In this document: in pieces, positions 26,083-34,711 of the stretch
Numbering within the stretch: position 1 is the first letter of the stretch
How the letters are laid out: the number at the start of each line of letters is the position of its first letter
Origin: an uncultured Lachnospiraceae bacterium
Lineage (GTDB): Bacteria > Bacillota > Clostridia > Lachnospirales > Lachnospiraceae
Length of the DNA: 42,131 bases
Direction of reading: 5' to 3'
Assembly (NCBI GenBank): GCA_945621435.1
Contig: CALZBR010000019.1
Coordinates: forward strand, 1-42,131
Notes under the pieces: generated by a model
Seen by the model: only the letters and a program-made list of their open reading frames with translations
Database searches by the model: none
Told to the model about the DNA's origin: nothing
Program-made: the position numbers and the translations under genes

Positions 26083-27768
26083 ATGATAGTTGGAATAGAT
26101 TTAGGAACAACAAACAGTTTAATTGCATATTTTACGGAGGATGGTCCGAAAATCATTCCCAACAGACTGGGGAAACATCTGACGCCTTCTGTGGTTAGTG
26201 TTGACGAGGAAGGAAATGTCTATGTGGGAGAGACGGCGAAGGAGCGGATGAGCCTTTATCCCAATTCCGTCGCAGAGACATTCAAACGCAGCATGGGAAC
26301 TGACAGGGAGTACATCTTGAGCGGCAGGCATTACAAGCCGGAAGAGCTTTCCAGTTTTGTGCTTCGCGCTCTGAAGGAAGATGCGGAGCATTATCTCGGG
26401 GAGGAAGTGACGGAAGCCGTTATCAGTGTGCCGGCATATTTTGATGACAAGAGAAGAAAGGCAACTAAGCGTGCCGGAGAGCTGGCAGGACTGAAGGTGG
26501 AGAGGATGATTTCCGAGCCCACCGCGGCGGCTGTTGCCTATGGCCTGTATGATAAGACAAGAGATACCAGATTTCTGGTGTTTGACCTTGGAGGTGGTAC
26601 CTTTGATGTCTCGGTATTGGAGCTGTATCACAATATTTTAGAGGTTCGGGCCGTGGCGGGAGACAATTACCTGGGCGGAGAAGACTTTACGGAAGTGATG
26701 GCAAAGCTCTTTTTACAGAAAGCAAAGCTACAGCTTTCCGCTCTGACAGAGAAGGAACAGGTCAGATTATACCGTCAGGCTGAGAAGGCAAAGCGTGAAA
26801 TCAGTGACAATACAGAGGTGACCATGAGCTTCCTGTACCGGGAAGATACCATGGAACAGACCATTACCTATAAGGAATATGAGGAAGCCTGTGAGGAGCT
26901 TCTGATGAAAATCAGGGAGCCGGTGAAAAAGAGCCTTGCCGATGCCGGGCTGAAGCTGACGGATATTGATGAGGTGCTGTTGATTGGCGGCGCAACCAGA
27001 CTTTCCATTGTGAGAGATTTCCTGATCCGTTTGTTCCGGAAGTTCCCGGATACCAAGCTGAACCCGGATGAGACCGTTGCTTTGGGAGCGGCAATACAGG
27101 CGGCCATGAAGGAGCGAAGGGAGGAGGTAAAGGAAGTCATTCTGACGGATGTCTGTTCCTTCACCCTGGGCACTGAGGTGGTGGTGGAGTATGAGGAAGG
27201 CAAATATGAGGACGGAAGATTCTGCCCTATCATTGAGCGCAATACCGTGATTCCCGCCAGCCATACAGAGCGGTTATATACGGTACGGGATAATCAGTCC
27301 TCTGTTCGTGTTCGGGTGCTTCAGGGAGAGAGCCGTTTTACCAGAAACAATCTGTACCTGGGAGAATTGGAAGTCGAGGTTCCCAAGGGACCCAAGGGCT
27401 CAGAGTCGGTGGATGTAACCTATACCTATGATATCAATTCCCTGTTGGAGGTAGAGGTTACGGTGGTTTCCACGGGACTGAAGCGCAAAATGATCATCAA
27501 GGGTCAGGACAACCAGATGTCTGAGGAAGAGATTGCAAAGCGCATGGAAGAGCTTTCCTACCTTAAGATTCAGCCAAGGGATCAGGAGGAGAACCGGCTG
27601 GTGCTGACCAGGGCTGAGCGGATGTATGAGGAAACACTGGGAGACAGGAGAAAAAAGCTGGATCACTATATCACAGCTTTTGAAGCGGCGCTGAAAAAAG
27701 GAAATCACGATGAAATCCGGGAGGCAAGAGAGTCGTTGAATGAAGTACTGGAGGAAGAGGAAGACTGA
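26083..27768 (+). CDS. hscC: Hsp70 family chaperone, HscC-like
   Basis: A 561-residue Hsp70 with an intact nucleotide-binding domain: phosphate 1 GIDLGTTNS (4-12), the SEPTAAAVAYG segment, phosphate 2 FDLGGGTFD (about 165-173) and adenosine motif LIGGATRL (about 303-310). The substrate domain is shortened: the beta part is present, and the lid is only a helical hairpin ending in an acidic tail (EVLEEEED), without EEVD. HscC of E. coli has the same size and shape and is a specialised Hsp70 with its own J partner. GAGG lies 7 nt before the ATG. It follows the J-like/TPR gene but has its own extended -10 promoter. A pairing with that protein is likely; clients are unknown. Confidence 0.88.
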   Translation: MIVGIDLGTTNSLIAYFTEDGPKIIPNRLGKHLTPSVVSVDEEGNVYVGETAKERMSLYPNSVAETFKRSMGTDREYILSGRHYKPEELSSFVLRALKEDAEHYLGEEVTEAVISVPAYFDDKRRKATKRAGELAGLKVERMISEPTAAAVAYGLYDKTRDTRFLVFDLGGGTFDVSVLELYHNILEVRAVAGDNYLGGEDFTEVMAKLFLQKAKLQLSALTEKEQVRLYRQAEKAKREISDNTEVTMSFLYREDTMEQTITYKEYEEACEELLMKIREPVKKSLADAGLKLTDIDEVLLIGGATRLSIVRDFLIRLFRKFPDTKLNPDETVALGAAIQAAMKERREEVKEVILTDVCSFTLGTEVVVEYEEGKYEDGRFCPIIERNTVIPASHTERLYTVRDNQSSVRVRVLQGESRFTRNNLYLGELEVEVPKGPKGSESVDVTYTYDINSLLEVEVTVVSTGLKRKMIIKGQDNQMSEEEIAKRMEELSYLKIQPRDQEENRLVLTRAERMYEETLGDRRKKLDHYITAFEAALKKGNHDEIREARESLNEVLEEEED

Positions 27769-27795
27769 ATTTCTCTATACAAGCCGCAAAGAAAG

Positions 27796-27804
27796 TGCTA
27801 TTAT
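27796..27804 (+). promoter_or_regulatory. Extended -10 promoter element of alaS
   Basis: TGC directly before TATTAT (27799-27804) gives a TGn extended -10 box; no good -35 is seen. The implied leader is about 40 nt, too short for a T-box. Confidence 0.5.
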
Positions 27805-27852
27805 GTTAAAAGACATCGCTGGAAGATGTAGGAAATAAAAGGAGATTTGGAA

Positions 27853-30507
27853 ATGAGACAATTCACTTCAGATGAACTGAGAAAAACCTGGAAGCAGTTT
27901 TATATTGACCGCGGACATGTGGATGTAGGTGCGGTTTCCCTGGTATCCGACGGCTCTACGGGAGTACTGTTCAATGTAGCGGGTATGCAGCCGCTGATGC
28001 CCTACCTTTTGGGACAGAAGCATCCCCTGGGAACCAGACTGTGCAACGTACAGGGCTGTGTCCGTACCAACGATATTGATTCCGTAGGCGACAAGAGCCA
28101 TGTGACCTTTTTCGAAATGATGGGCAGCTGGAGCCTGGGAGATTACTTCAAAAAGGAGAGATGCCAGTGGAGTTATGAGCTGTTGACAGAGGTCTTCGGC
28201 TTTGATGCGGACCATCTTGCAGCTACTGTCTTTGAGGGCGATGAGAATGCTCCCAGAGATGAGGAGGGGGCACAATATCGTATCGCTTCCGGCTTTAAGA
28301 AGGAAAATATCTATTATCTGCCTGCTGAGGATAACTGGTGGGGACTGGAATATGGACCCTGTGGTCCCGACAGTGAGATGTTCTATATTGCGGACAGACC
28401 GGATTGTGGTCCGGACTGTGGTCCCGGCTGTCACTGCGGTAAGTACACCGAACTTGGAAATGACGTATTTATGCAGTATGAGAAGCATCAGGACGGCAGC
28501 CTCACACCCCTGAAGCAGAAGAATGTGGATACAGGCTGGGGACTGGAGCGTATTCTTGCATTCCTGAACGGAAGCAGGGATGTGTATCGGATTGATTTGT
28601 TTGCGCCCGTTATTGCGTACATTGAGCAGAATTCCGGCGTGAAGTATGAGCAGGATGAGAAGCTGACCAAGTCCATGAGAATTCTGGCAGACCATATCCG
28701 TACCAGTGTGATGTTGATCGGGGATGAGGCAAAGCTGCTTCCCTCCAACGCAGGCGCAGGCTATGTGCTTCGTCGTCTGATTCGCCGTGCGGTGAGACAT
28801 GCCCGTGCCCTGAACCTGAAGAAGGACAACATCCTCGCCATTGCAGGTATGTATATTGATAAAATCTACGCAGAAAGCTATCCTTTGCTCGGAAAGAACA
28901 GAGAGTTCATCCTTTCTGAACTGAACAAGGAAATCGACCGTTTCGAGAGCACTCTGGAAAACGGTATGAAAGAATTCCGCAAGATTCTGGAGCAGAAGCA
29001 GGCGGAAGGAAAGAAGGAAATCGACGGAAAAGAAGCATTCTATCTCTATGATACCTTCGGCTTTCCGATTGAACTGACGGTTGAGCTGGCAGGAGAAGAG
29101 AATCTGACTGTAGATGAGGCAGGCTTTGCGGTTTCCATGGAAGAACAGAAGCAGAAAGCAAGAGAAAATCAGAATTTTTCAGCGAAGCTGTCCACTGCAG
29201 ATGCAGGTGTTTATGACAGCTTAGGTGCAGAGCTTGTGAGTGAATTTGTAGGATATGATAGATTGAAAGCTGAGAGTACTGTCAGCGCACTGGTGTCAGA
29301 CAACGAGATCAAGAAAGAGCTGCAGCAGGGTGATAAGGGTGTTCTGATTGTTCCCGAGACTCCTTTCTATGCAACCATGGGCGGTCAGCAGGGTGACTGT
29401 GGCGTGATTACCACTGCAAACGGTGAGTTTAAGGTGGAAGATACCGTAAAGGTGCCAGGCGGCAGAATCGGTCATGTGGGACAGGTGGTTTCCGGTGTGA
29501 TCAAAACAGGTGATAAGGCTGTTCTTGCGGTAGATGAACTGAACAGATCCAATACCTGCAGAAACCACAGCGCAACCCACTTGATGCAGAAGGCATTGCA
29601 GGAGGTGCTGGGTGACCATGTAGAGCAGCAGGGATCTTATCAGGATGGTGCCCGTACCCGTTTTGATTTCAGCCATTCCGGAGCCATGACAGACGAGGAG
29701 GTTGCAAGGGTTGAGAAGCTGGTAAATGAAAAGATTGCCGAGAAGCTGGCAGTCGATACCAGGGTAATGTCCCTGGAGGAGGCTAAGAAGTCGGGAGCCA
29801 TGGCTTTGTTTGGTGAAAAGTACGGTGAGAGTGTCCGCGTGGTATCCATGGGGGATTTCTCCAAGGAACTCTGCGGCGGCACCCATGTACAGAATACAGG
29901 AGACATTCTCTCCTTCAAGATTCTGTCCGAAAACGGTGTGGCTGCCGGCGTGAGAAGAATCGAAGCAATCACAGGAAACAACGTGCTGGAATACTACAAG
30001 AATCTGGAAGATTCACTGGAGCGTGCAGCGAAGATTGTCAAGGCAACTCCTCAGACCTTGAACGATCGTCTGGAGCATATGATGGCGGAGCTGAAGGCTC
30101 TCCAGAGTGAGAATGAAGCATTGAAGGCCAAGGCTGCCAAGGATGCCCTGGGCGATGTCATGGACAAGGTGCAGGAGATTAAGGGTGTGAAGCTACTGGC
30201 AACGACAGTAGATGGCGTTGATATGAACGGACTCCGTGATCTCGGCGACCAGCTTAAGACCAAGCTTGGCGAAGGAGTGGTTGTATTGCTCTCCGCTGTG
30301 GACGGCAAGGTGAATATGATTGCCATGGCTACCGATGGAGCGCAGGCAAAGGGTGCTCATGCAGGTAACCTGATCAAGGGAATTGCTGCACTGGTAGGCG
30401 GTGGCGGCGGCGGACGTCCCGGCATGGCACAGGCAGGCGGCAAGAATCCGGAAGGAATTCCGGAAGCTATCGCAGCGGCAGCCAAGGTGCTGGAAGGTCA
30501 GCTGTAA
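27853..30507 (+). CDS. alaS: Alanine--tRNA ligase
   Basis: Charges tRNA-Ala and hydrolyses mis-charged Ser/Gly. The 884 residues have the class II core (SVGDKSHVTFFEMMGSWSLG, WWGLEYGPCGPDSEMFY, then NAGAGYVLRRLIRRAVRHAR), the editing domain with zinc-type ligands HSATH and CGGTHVQNTGD, a coiled coil near 715-760, and the C-Ala domain with a glycine run (GGGGGG) before RPGMAQAGG. The segment with repeated CGPDCGPGCHCG near residue 180 is a cysteine-rich loop typical of clostridial AlaRS. GGAG at 27841-27844 sets the start at ATG 27853, not the TTG two codons before. Own promoter predicted; no terminator is seen before rpsU. Confidence 0.97.
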   Translation: MRQFTSDELRKTWKQFYIDRGHVDVGAVSLVSDGSTGVLFNVAGMQPLMPYLLGQKHPLGTRLCNVQGCVRTNDIDSVGDKSHVTFFEMMGSWSLGDYFKKERCQWSYELLTEVFGFDADHLAATVFEGDENAPRDEEGAQYRIASGFKKENIYYLPAEDNWWGLEYGPCGPDSEMFYIADRPDCGPDCGPGCHCGKYTELGNDVFMQYEKHQDGSLTPLKQKNVDTGWGLERILAFLNGSRDVYRIDLFAPVIAYIEQNSGVKYEQDEKLTKSMRILADHIRTSVMLIGDEAKLLPSNAGAGYVLRRLIRRAVRHARALNLKKDNILAIAGMYIDKIYAESYPLLGKNREFILSELNKEIDRFESTLENGMKEFRKILEQKQAEGKKEIDGKEAFYLYDTFGFPIELTVELAGEENLTVDEAGFAVSMEEQKQKARENQNFSAKLSTADAGVYDSLGAELVSEFVGYDRLKAESTVSALVSDNEIKKELQQGDKGVLIVPETPFYATMGGQQGDCGVITTANGEFKVEDTVKVPGGRIGHVGQVVSGVIKTGDKAVLAVDELNRSNTCRNHSATHLMQKALQEVLGDHVEQQGSYQDGARTRFDFSHSGAMTDEEVARVEKLVNEKIAEKLAVDTRVMSLEEAKKSGAMALFGEKYGESVRVVSMGDFSKELCGGTHVQNTGDILSFKILSENGVAAGVRRIEAITGNNVLEYYKNLEDSLERAAKIVKATPQTLNDRLEHMMAELKALQSENEALKAKAAKDALGDVMDKVQEIKGVKLLATTVDGVDMNGLRDLGDQLKTKLGEGVVVLLSAVDGKVNMIAMATDGAQAKGAHAGNLIKGIAALVGGGGGGRPGMAQAGGKNPEGIPEAIAAAAKVLEGQL

Positions 30508-30592
30508 TCGATGCGGTTTCAGGAGAACCGTAAATAGGAGTGCCTGCCAAACTACAAAGCATCACAAACAGTCATCAAAAATAAAAAAGTAG

Positions 30593-30620
30593 TTGACTGT
30601 ATCGGATTTTGTGCTATAAT
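30593..30620 (+). promoter_or_regulatory. Strong promoter of rpsU
   Basis: TTGACT (30593-30598), a 16-nt spacer and perfect TATAAT (30615-30620) with TGC extension (30612-30614). Expected transcription start is near 30627, giving a leader of about 86 nt. Confidence 0.85.
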
Positions 30621-30650
30621 ATCAATGTGTGTGCGACGGAAGATAAGTTC

Positions 30651-30693
30651 GTACATAATATTAACCCAATCAGTCATGTACTCGAGGGACTGA
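30651..30693 (+). promoter_or_regulatory. Possible H-type pseudoknot in the rpsU leader
   Basis: Stem 1 pairs GTACAT (30651-30656) with ATGTAC (30676-30681). Stem 2 pairs TCAGTC (30670-30675) with GACTGA (30688-30693). The second stem starts inside the first loop and ends outside it, so the two form a classical H-type pseudoknot with loops of 13, 0 and 6 nt. Its 3' end abuts the ribosome binding site GGGAGG (30695-30700), a good place for translational feedback by S21. Seen by eye only; energy and conservation untested. Confidence 0.45.
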
Positions 30694-30712
30694 AGGGAGG
30701 GTCGGGTAGAAG

Positions 30713-30889
30713 ATGTCAAACGTAATCGTAAAAGAGAACGAAACTTTAGACAGCGCGCTTCGTCGTTTTAAGAGAAGCTGTGCGAAGGCTGGTATCCAGC
30801 AGGAGATTCGTAAGCGTGAGCATTACGAGAAGCCCAGCGTAAGACGCAAGAAGAAGTCTGAAGCGGCAAGAAAACGCAAATATAACTAA
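30713..30889 (+). CDS. rpsU: 30S ribosomal protein S21
   Basis: A 58-residue basic protein with the S21 signature: [19 protein letters not shown], then KRSCAKAGI and the arginine/lysine-rich helix ending ARKRKYN. S21 sits near the anti-Shine-Dalgarno end of 16S rRNA and aids initiation. GGGAGG lies 12 nt before the ATG, slightly far, and follows directly on a possible pseudoknot. It has its own strong promoter and a strong terminator, so it is a one-gene unit. Confidence 0.97.
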   Translation: MSNVIVKENETLDSALRRFKRSCAKAGIQQEIRKREHYEKPSVRRKKKSEAARKRKYN

Positions 30890-30899
30890 ATGTCAGCAG

Positions 30900-30938
30900 A
30901 CCCCCGGTTGTTTTCAACCGGGGGTTTTGTGTTTTTTT
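30900..30938 (+). terminator. Strong terminator of rpsU
   Basis: Perfect 11-bp stem (30900-30910 with 30915-30925) with CCCCCGGTTG core, TTTT loop, followed by TTT, G, T, G and a run of seven T. Confidence 0.93.
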
Positions 30939-31078
30939 ATCACAACACTTCAGTGCTTTACTGATTATATTTGACTGTATGTGGAGGCTTCTGTTGTTCT
31001 AATCCATGCCCCCTTCGCATAAAAATAGGATTGAGAAGCCGCTCTTTTAGAAGGACTTTCAGAGGCGGCAGACGCAAA

Positions 31079-32251
31079 ATGGGGCGATTTATTATGACTA
31101 TGAAACGAATAGCGGCGTTTTTCCTTACGGTCATCCTGTGGTTTTCCACGGGAATAACAGTGGAGGCGGTGCCGGCGGTATCCGCACCGTCAGTTATCCT
31201 GATGGAGAGCTCTACGGGACAGGTAATCTATGAATTAAATTCCACGGAGCGGCGAAGCCCGGCCAGTGTCACAAAAATCATGACCCTGCTTCTGACCTTT
31301 GAGGCGATTCATGAAGGAAAGGCAAGTCTGACTGACCAGGTGCTGGCCAGCGAACATGCCAGCTCCATGGGTGGTTCTCAGGTTTTTCTGGCCCAGGGAG
31401 AGGTGCAGACTCTGGAGACTATGATAAAGTGCATTGCCATCTCTTCAGGAAATGATGCCAGCGTGGCGGTTGCGGAGCATATTGCGGGAAGTGAGCCTGC
31501 TTTTGTGGAAATGATGAACAAGAAGGCCATCTCTCTGGGGATGCTGGATACACATTTTGAGGATTGCTGTGGATTGACGGATTCCGATAATCACTATTCC
31601 TGTGCCAGAGACGTAGCCATCATGTCCAGGGAGCTGACAGAGAAATACCCGGAGGTATTTGATTATACTACGATTTGGATGGAGGATATCACTCACGAAA
31701 CAAGGCAGGGTACCAGTACCTTTACACTGAACAGCACCAATAAGCTGTTGAAGCAATATCAGTATACCACCGGGCTGAAAACCGGTTCTACCAGCAAGGC
31801 AAAATTCTGTCTTTCCGCTACTGCGAGCAAGGATGGCATTGATCTGATTGCAGTGGTGATGGGCGCACCCGACAACAAGGCACGCTGCAATGATGCACAG
31901 GCTCTTTTGACCTATGGATTTACCATTTGTAAGATTTATTCGGATGAAAACAAGGAGGTACTGCCTCCGCTTTCCGTACAGGGAGGAGTGGAAGAATCAG
32001 TACCCATAAAGTATGAAGGGGAATTCCGGTATCTGGATGTGAACGGAAGCGATCTGTCTTTGGTGGAAAAGGTTCTGGAGCTGCCTGCACAAATCCAGGC
32101 ACCTGCCATGGAAGGGGAGCAGGCAGGACGGGCGCGTTACCTTCTAAACGGGGAGGAAATCGGAAGCGTTCCGATTCTCTATGGTGCTACGGTGGAAAAG
32201 GCGGATTATTTTGATTATCTGAAAAAGGTATTCCGGCATTTCATGTTATAG
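31079..32251 (+). CDS. D-alanyl-D-alanine carboxypeptidase (S11 family)
   Basis: Removes the last D-Ala from peptidoglycan stem peptides outside the cell. The 390 residues have a signal peptide (MKRIAAFFLTVILWFSTGITV, cleavage likely after VEA near residue 30) and the three penicillin-binding motifs: S63-V-T-K66, S123-G-N125 and K234-T-G236, followed by a beta-rich C-terminal domain. The start is uncertain: ATG 31079 has AGAGGCGG 10 nt upstream, while ATG 31094 and 31100 would give a cleaner signal peptide but have poorer sites. No clear C-terminal amphipathic anchor is visible. A terminator follows. Confidence 0.92.
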   Translation: MGRFIMTMKRIAAFFLTVILWFSTGITVEAVPAVSAPSVILMESSTGQVIYELNSTERRSPASVTKIMTLLLTFEAIHEGKASLTDQVLASEHASSMGGSQVFLAQGEVQTLETMIKCIAISSGNDASVAVAEHIAGSEPAFVEMMNKKAISLGMLDTHFEDCCGLTDSDNHYSCARDVAIMSRELTEKYPEVFDYTTIWMEDITHETRQGTSTFTLNSTNKLLKQYQYTTGLKTGSTSKAKFCLSATASKDGIDLIAVVMGAPDNKARCNDAQALLTYGFTICKIYSDENKEVLPPLSVQGGVEESVPIKYEGEFRYLDVNGSDLSLVEKVLELPAQIQAPAMEGEQAGRARYLLNGEEIGSVPILYGATVEKADYFDYLKKVFRHFML

Positions 32252-32259
32252 CGTATACC

Positions 32260-32311
32260 AAAACAGCGGTTCCGAAGATCCCGGCAGGATTCTGTTGCAA
32301 CCGCTGTTTTT
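32260..32311 (+). terminator. Terminator after the first carboxypeptidase gene
   Basis: Perfect 12-bp stem AAAACAGCGGTT/AACCGCTGTTTT (32260-32271 with 32299-32310) around a 27-nt loop, T run at the right foot. Confidence 0.85.
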
Positions 32312-32313
32312 GG

Positions 32314-32343
32314 TTGTAAAACAGAAAAGAAATATGATATACT
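32314..32343 (+). promoter_or_regulatory. Predicted promoter of the metallophosphoesterase gene
   Basis: TTGTAA (32314-32319), an 18-nt spacer and TATACT (32338-32343) with a TGn extension at 32335-32337. It starts just after the upstream terminator. Confidence 0.65.
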
Positions 32344-32374
32344 GTTTCTATTGTGAATGTGAGGAACAGCTGAA

Positions 32375-33256
32375 ATGACAGATATTATTTTGACAATTTT
32401 GGGTGTGACCCTGGTTGTTTTGCTGTGGATAATGATATATGACAGTAATCGGTTCGTGATCAGGAATATCACGCTTTCGGACAAGCGGATACGCAAACGG
32501 AAGCGGGCAGTGTTGCTTTCGGATCTTCATAACAAAAAGTACGGACGTGACAACAGGGAGCTGATAGAAACAATCAGAAAGCAGAAGCCTGATATGATAC
32601 TGATTGCGGGGGATATTCTCACGGCCAGACCGGGGAGGACATCGGAGTCTGCGCTACAGCTTCTGGAAGCATTATCAAAGGAGTTCCCTGTTTATTATGG
32701 TAATGGGAATCATGAACATCGTCTGAAGCTGTATCCCGATACCTACGGTAATATGGCGGAGGAGTATGCGAAGGGTCTGAAAGAAATTGGAATAGAACCT
32801 ATGGTGAATACACATGTCGACTTAGAAGACTGCGGTATGGTAATCTATGGGGCGGAGATTGACAAAAAGTATTATAAAAGGTTCAAGACACCGGAGATGA
32901 CTCCGGGATATTTACAGGAAACACTGGGGAGTCCGAATGCCGGCAGGTATACGGTTTTGTTGGCTCATAATCCGGAGCATTTCAAAGCCTATGCCGCCTG
33001 GGGGGCAGATCTGGTACTGTCGGGACATGTTCACGGTGGAGTGGCAAGAGTGCCCATCTGGGGAAAGGGAGTCATATCTCCCTCCCTGAGATTATTTCCG
33101 AAATATGACGGCGGAGTCTTTCGGGCGGAGCGTTCGGTTATGGTCCTGAGCAGAGGGCTGGGGATGCATACCGTTCCCCTTCGCCTGTTTAATCCCGGAG
33201 AACTGTGGGTTGTGGATTTTCTTCCTGAGACATCCGGAGCGGATTCGGTGGAATAG
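32375..33256 (+). CDS. Membrane-anchored metallophosphoesterase
   Basis: A 293-residue calcineurin-type phosphoesterase with one N-terminal membrane helix (about 3-22) and the catalytic domain following. The metal motifs are in order: SDLHN (D-x-H), AGDI, GNGNHEH, LLAHNP and SGHVHGG, the usual dinuclear-metal set. The layout is that of the YaeI/YkuE group, membrane-linked enzymes whose physiological substrates are uncertain in Firmicutes. GAGG precedes the ATG. It follows a terminator and has its own promoter; scpA is 72 bp downstream with no terminator between, so read-through is possible. Confidence 0.9.
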   Translation: MTDIILTILGVTLVVLLWIMIYDSNRFVIRNITLSDKRIRKRKRAVLLSDLHNKKYGRDNRELIETIRKQKPDMILIAGDILTARPGRTSESALQLLEALSKEFPVYYGNGNHEHRLKLYPDTYGNMAEEYAKGLKEIGIEPMVNTHVDLEDCGMVIYGAEIDKKYYKRFKTPEMTPGYLQETLGSPNAGRYTVLLAHNPEHFKAYAAWGADLVLSGHVHGGVARVPIWGKGVISPSLRLFPKYDGGVFRAERSVMVLSRGLGMHTVPLRLFNPGELWVVDFLPETSGADSVE

Positions 33257-33328
33257 GTACGTAAAAGGGTAAAGAACGGATGTTTGGTCTTGCGTATATC
33301 CTGAATAAAAGATAAACTGGAGAGTATT

Positions 33329-34078
33329 ATGGCGATTTCAGTTAAATTGGAGGTGTTCGAAGGTCCGTTAGACCTTCTGCTGCACCTGATAGATAAAAAT
33401 AAAATAGATATCTATGATATTCCTATTGTGGAGATTACGGAGCAGTATCTGGATTACATCAAAAAGATGGAAACAGAAGACATGAATATTATGAGTGAGT
33501 TTCTTGTGATGGCTGCTACACTGATTGAGATTAAATGTCGCATGCTTCTTCCCAAGGAGGTTAATGAGGAGGGGGAAGAAGAGGATCCGAGAGCTGAGCT
33601 GGTTCAGAAGCTGTTGGAATATAAGATGTACAAGTATATGTCTTTCGAACTGCGTGACAGACAGGTAGATGCGGCGAGAAATCTTTACAGAGAACAGAAG
33701 CTTCCGGAGGAAGTGGCGGCGTACAGGCAGCCCATCAACTATGAAGAACTGATGGGAGATATGACGTTAACCAAGCTTCAGGAGATTTTTAAATCCATTG
33801 TACGGAAGCAGGAGGACAAGATTGACCCAATCCGGAGCAAGTACGGCAACATCGAGAAGGAAGAGGTTGATATGGAGGCCAAGATGCTCTATGTGGAGGC
33901 ATATGCCAGGGAGCACAGGAGCTTCAGCTTCCGGAAACTTCTGGAGAAACAGACCGGAAAGATGGAGATTATCGTTACCTTTCTCATTATTCTGGAACTG
34001 ATGAAGACCGGTAAGATTACGATTAGCCAGGAAAGTATTTTTGATGATATTATGATTACTTCAAACTATGAAAGCTGA
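33329..34078 (+). CDS. scpA: Segregation and condensation protein A
   Basis: Kleisin subunit of the SMC-ScpAB condensin that compacts and separates the chromosome. The 249 residues show the family start (KLEVFEGPLDLLLHLIDKNKIDIYDIPI), the helix ATLIEIKCRMLLP and the C-terminal winged helix (FLIILELMKTGKITISQ) that binds the SMC head. GGAGAG precedes the ATG. scpB follows after 16 bp. Confidence 0.97.
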   Translation: MAISVKLEVFEGPLDLLLHLIDKNKIDIYDIPIVEITEQYLDYIKKMETEDMNIMSEFLVMAATLIEIKCRMLLPKEVNEEGEEEDPRAELVQKLLEYKMYKYMSFELRDRQVDAARNLYREQKLPEEVAAYRQPINYEELMGDMTLTKLQEIFKSIVRKQEDKIDPIRSKYGNIEKEEVDMEAKMLYVEAYAREHRSFSFRKLLEKQTGKMEIIVTFLIILELMKTGKITISQESIFDDIMITSNYES

Positions 34079-34094
34079 AAGGTTTGGATAAAGA

Positions 34095-34664
34095 ATGGAT
34101 AGAAAAAAAGCAGAGGCAGTGATCGAGGCAGTGCTTTTTACCATGGGAGAATCCGTGGAAATCAGCAAGCTCGCCGAGGTGATTGAAGAGAGTGAGAGAA
34201 AAACAAAGGATATCCTGAAGGGGATGGAAGAGAAATACCGGCAGGAGGACCGGGGGATTTTTCTGACCAGATTTGACAATGCTGTACAGCTGTGTACCAA
34301 GGCGGACATGTATGAATATCTGATTAAGATAGCCAAGGCGCCCAGAAAAATGACACTGACGGATACTGTGCTGGAGACCTTGTCCATCATCGCCTACAAG
34401 CAGCCGGTGACAAGGCTCGAAGTGGAGAGAATCAGAGGCGTGAGCTGTGATCATGCTATCAATAAGCTGTTGGAATACGAGCTGATCACTGAGCTGGGAC
34501 GGCTGGATGCACCGGGCAGACCCTTGCTTTTCGGTACTACGGAGCAATTTCTGAGATGTTTTGGAGTGAAGGGTCTGGAAGAATTGCCGAGTCTGAATCC
34601 TGTGCAGGTGGAGGAGTTTAAACAGCAGGCGGAAGCAGAAGTTCAGATACAATTGGATATTTAA
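34095..34664 (+). CDS. scpB: Segregation and condensation protein B
   Basis: The kite subunit of condensin, binding the middle of ScpA as a dimer. The 189 residues have the two winged helices: AVIEAVLFTMGESVEISKLA at the start and ETLSIIAYKQPVTRLEVERI with GLLELGRLDAPGRP-like LGRLDAPGRPLLFGTT later. The site AAAGG is weak and 11 nt upstream, as expected for coupling to scpA 16 bp before it. Confidence 0.97.
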   Translation: MDRKKAEAVIEAVLFTMGESVEISKLAEVIEESERKTKDILKGMEEKYRQEDRGIFLTRFDNAVQLCTKADMYEYLIKIAKAPRKMTLTDTVLETLSIIAYKQPVTRLEVERIRGVSCDHAINKLLEYELITELGRLDAPGRPLLFGTTEQFLRCFGVKGLEELPSLNPVQVEEFKQQAEAEVQIQLDI

Positions 34665-34711
34665 AAACAAAGCCTCATATATTATTAGAAATCTTGGGTT
34701 TTAAGGCGTGA

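Noticed and set aside
27769..27852. T-box leaders before alaS and before glyQS (21464-21557)
   Set aside because: The gaps are 84 and 94 bp, too short for a T-box with its terminator, and no specifier-loop or T-box sequence is seen.
27868..28800. Minus-strand open frame of 310 codons opposite alaS
   Set aside because: Antisense to the conserved AlaRS core; no start signals or motif.
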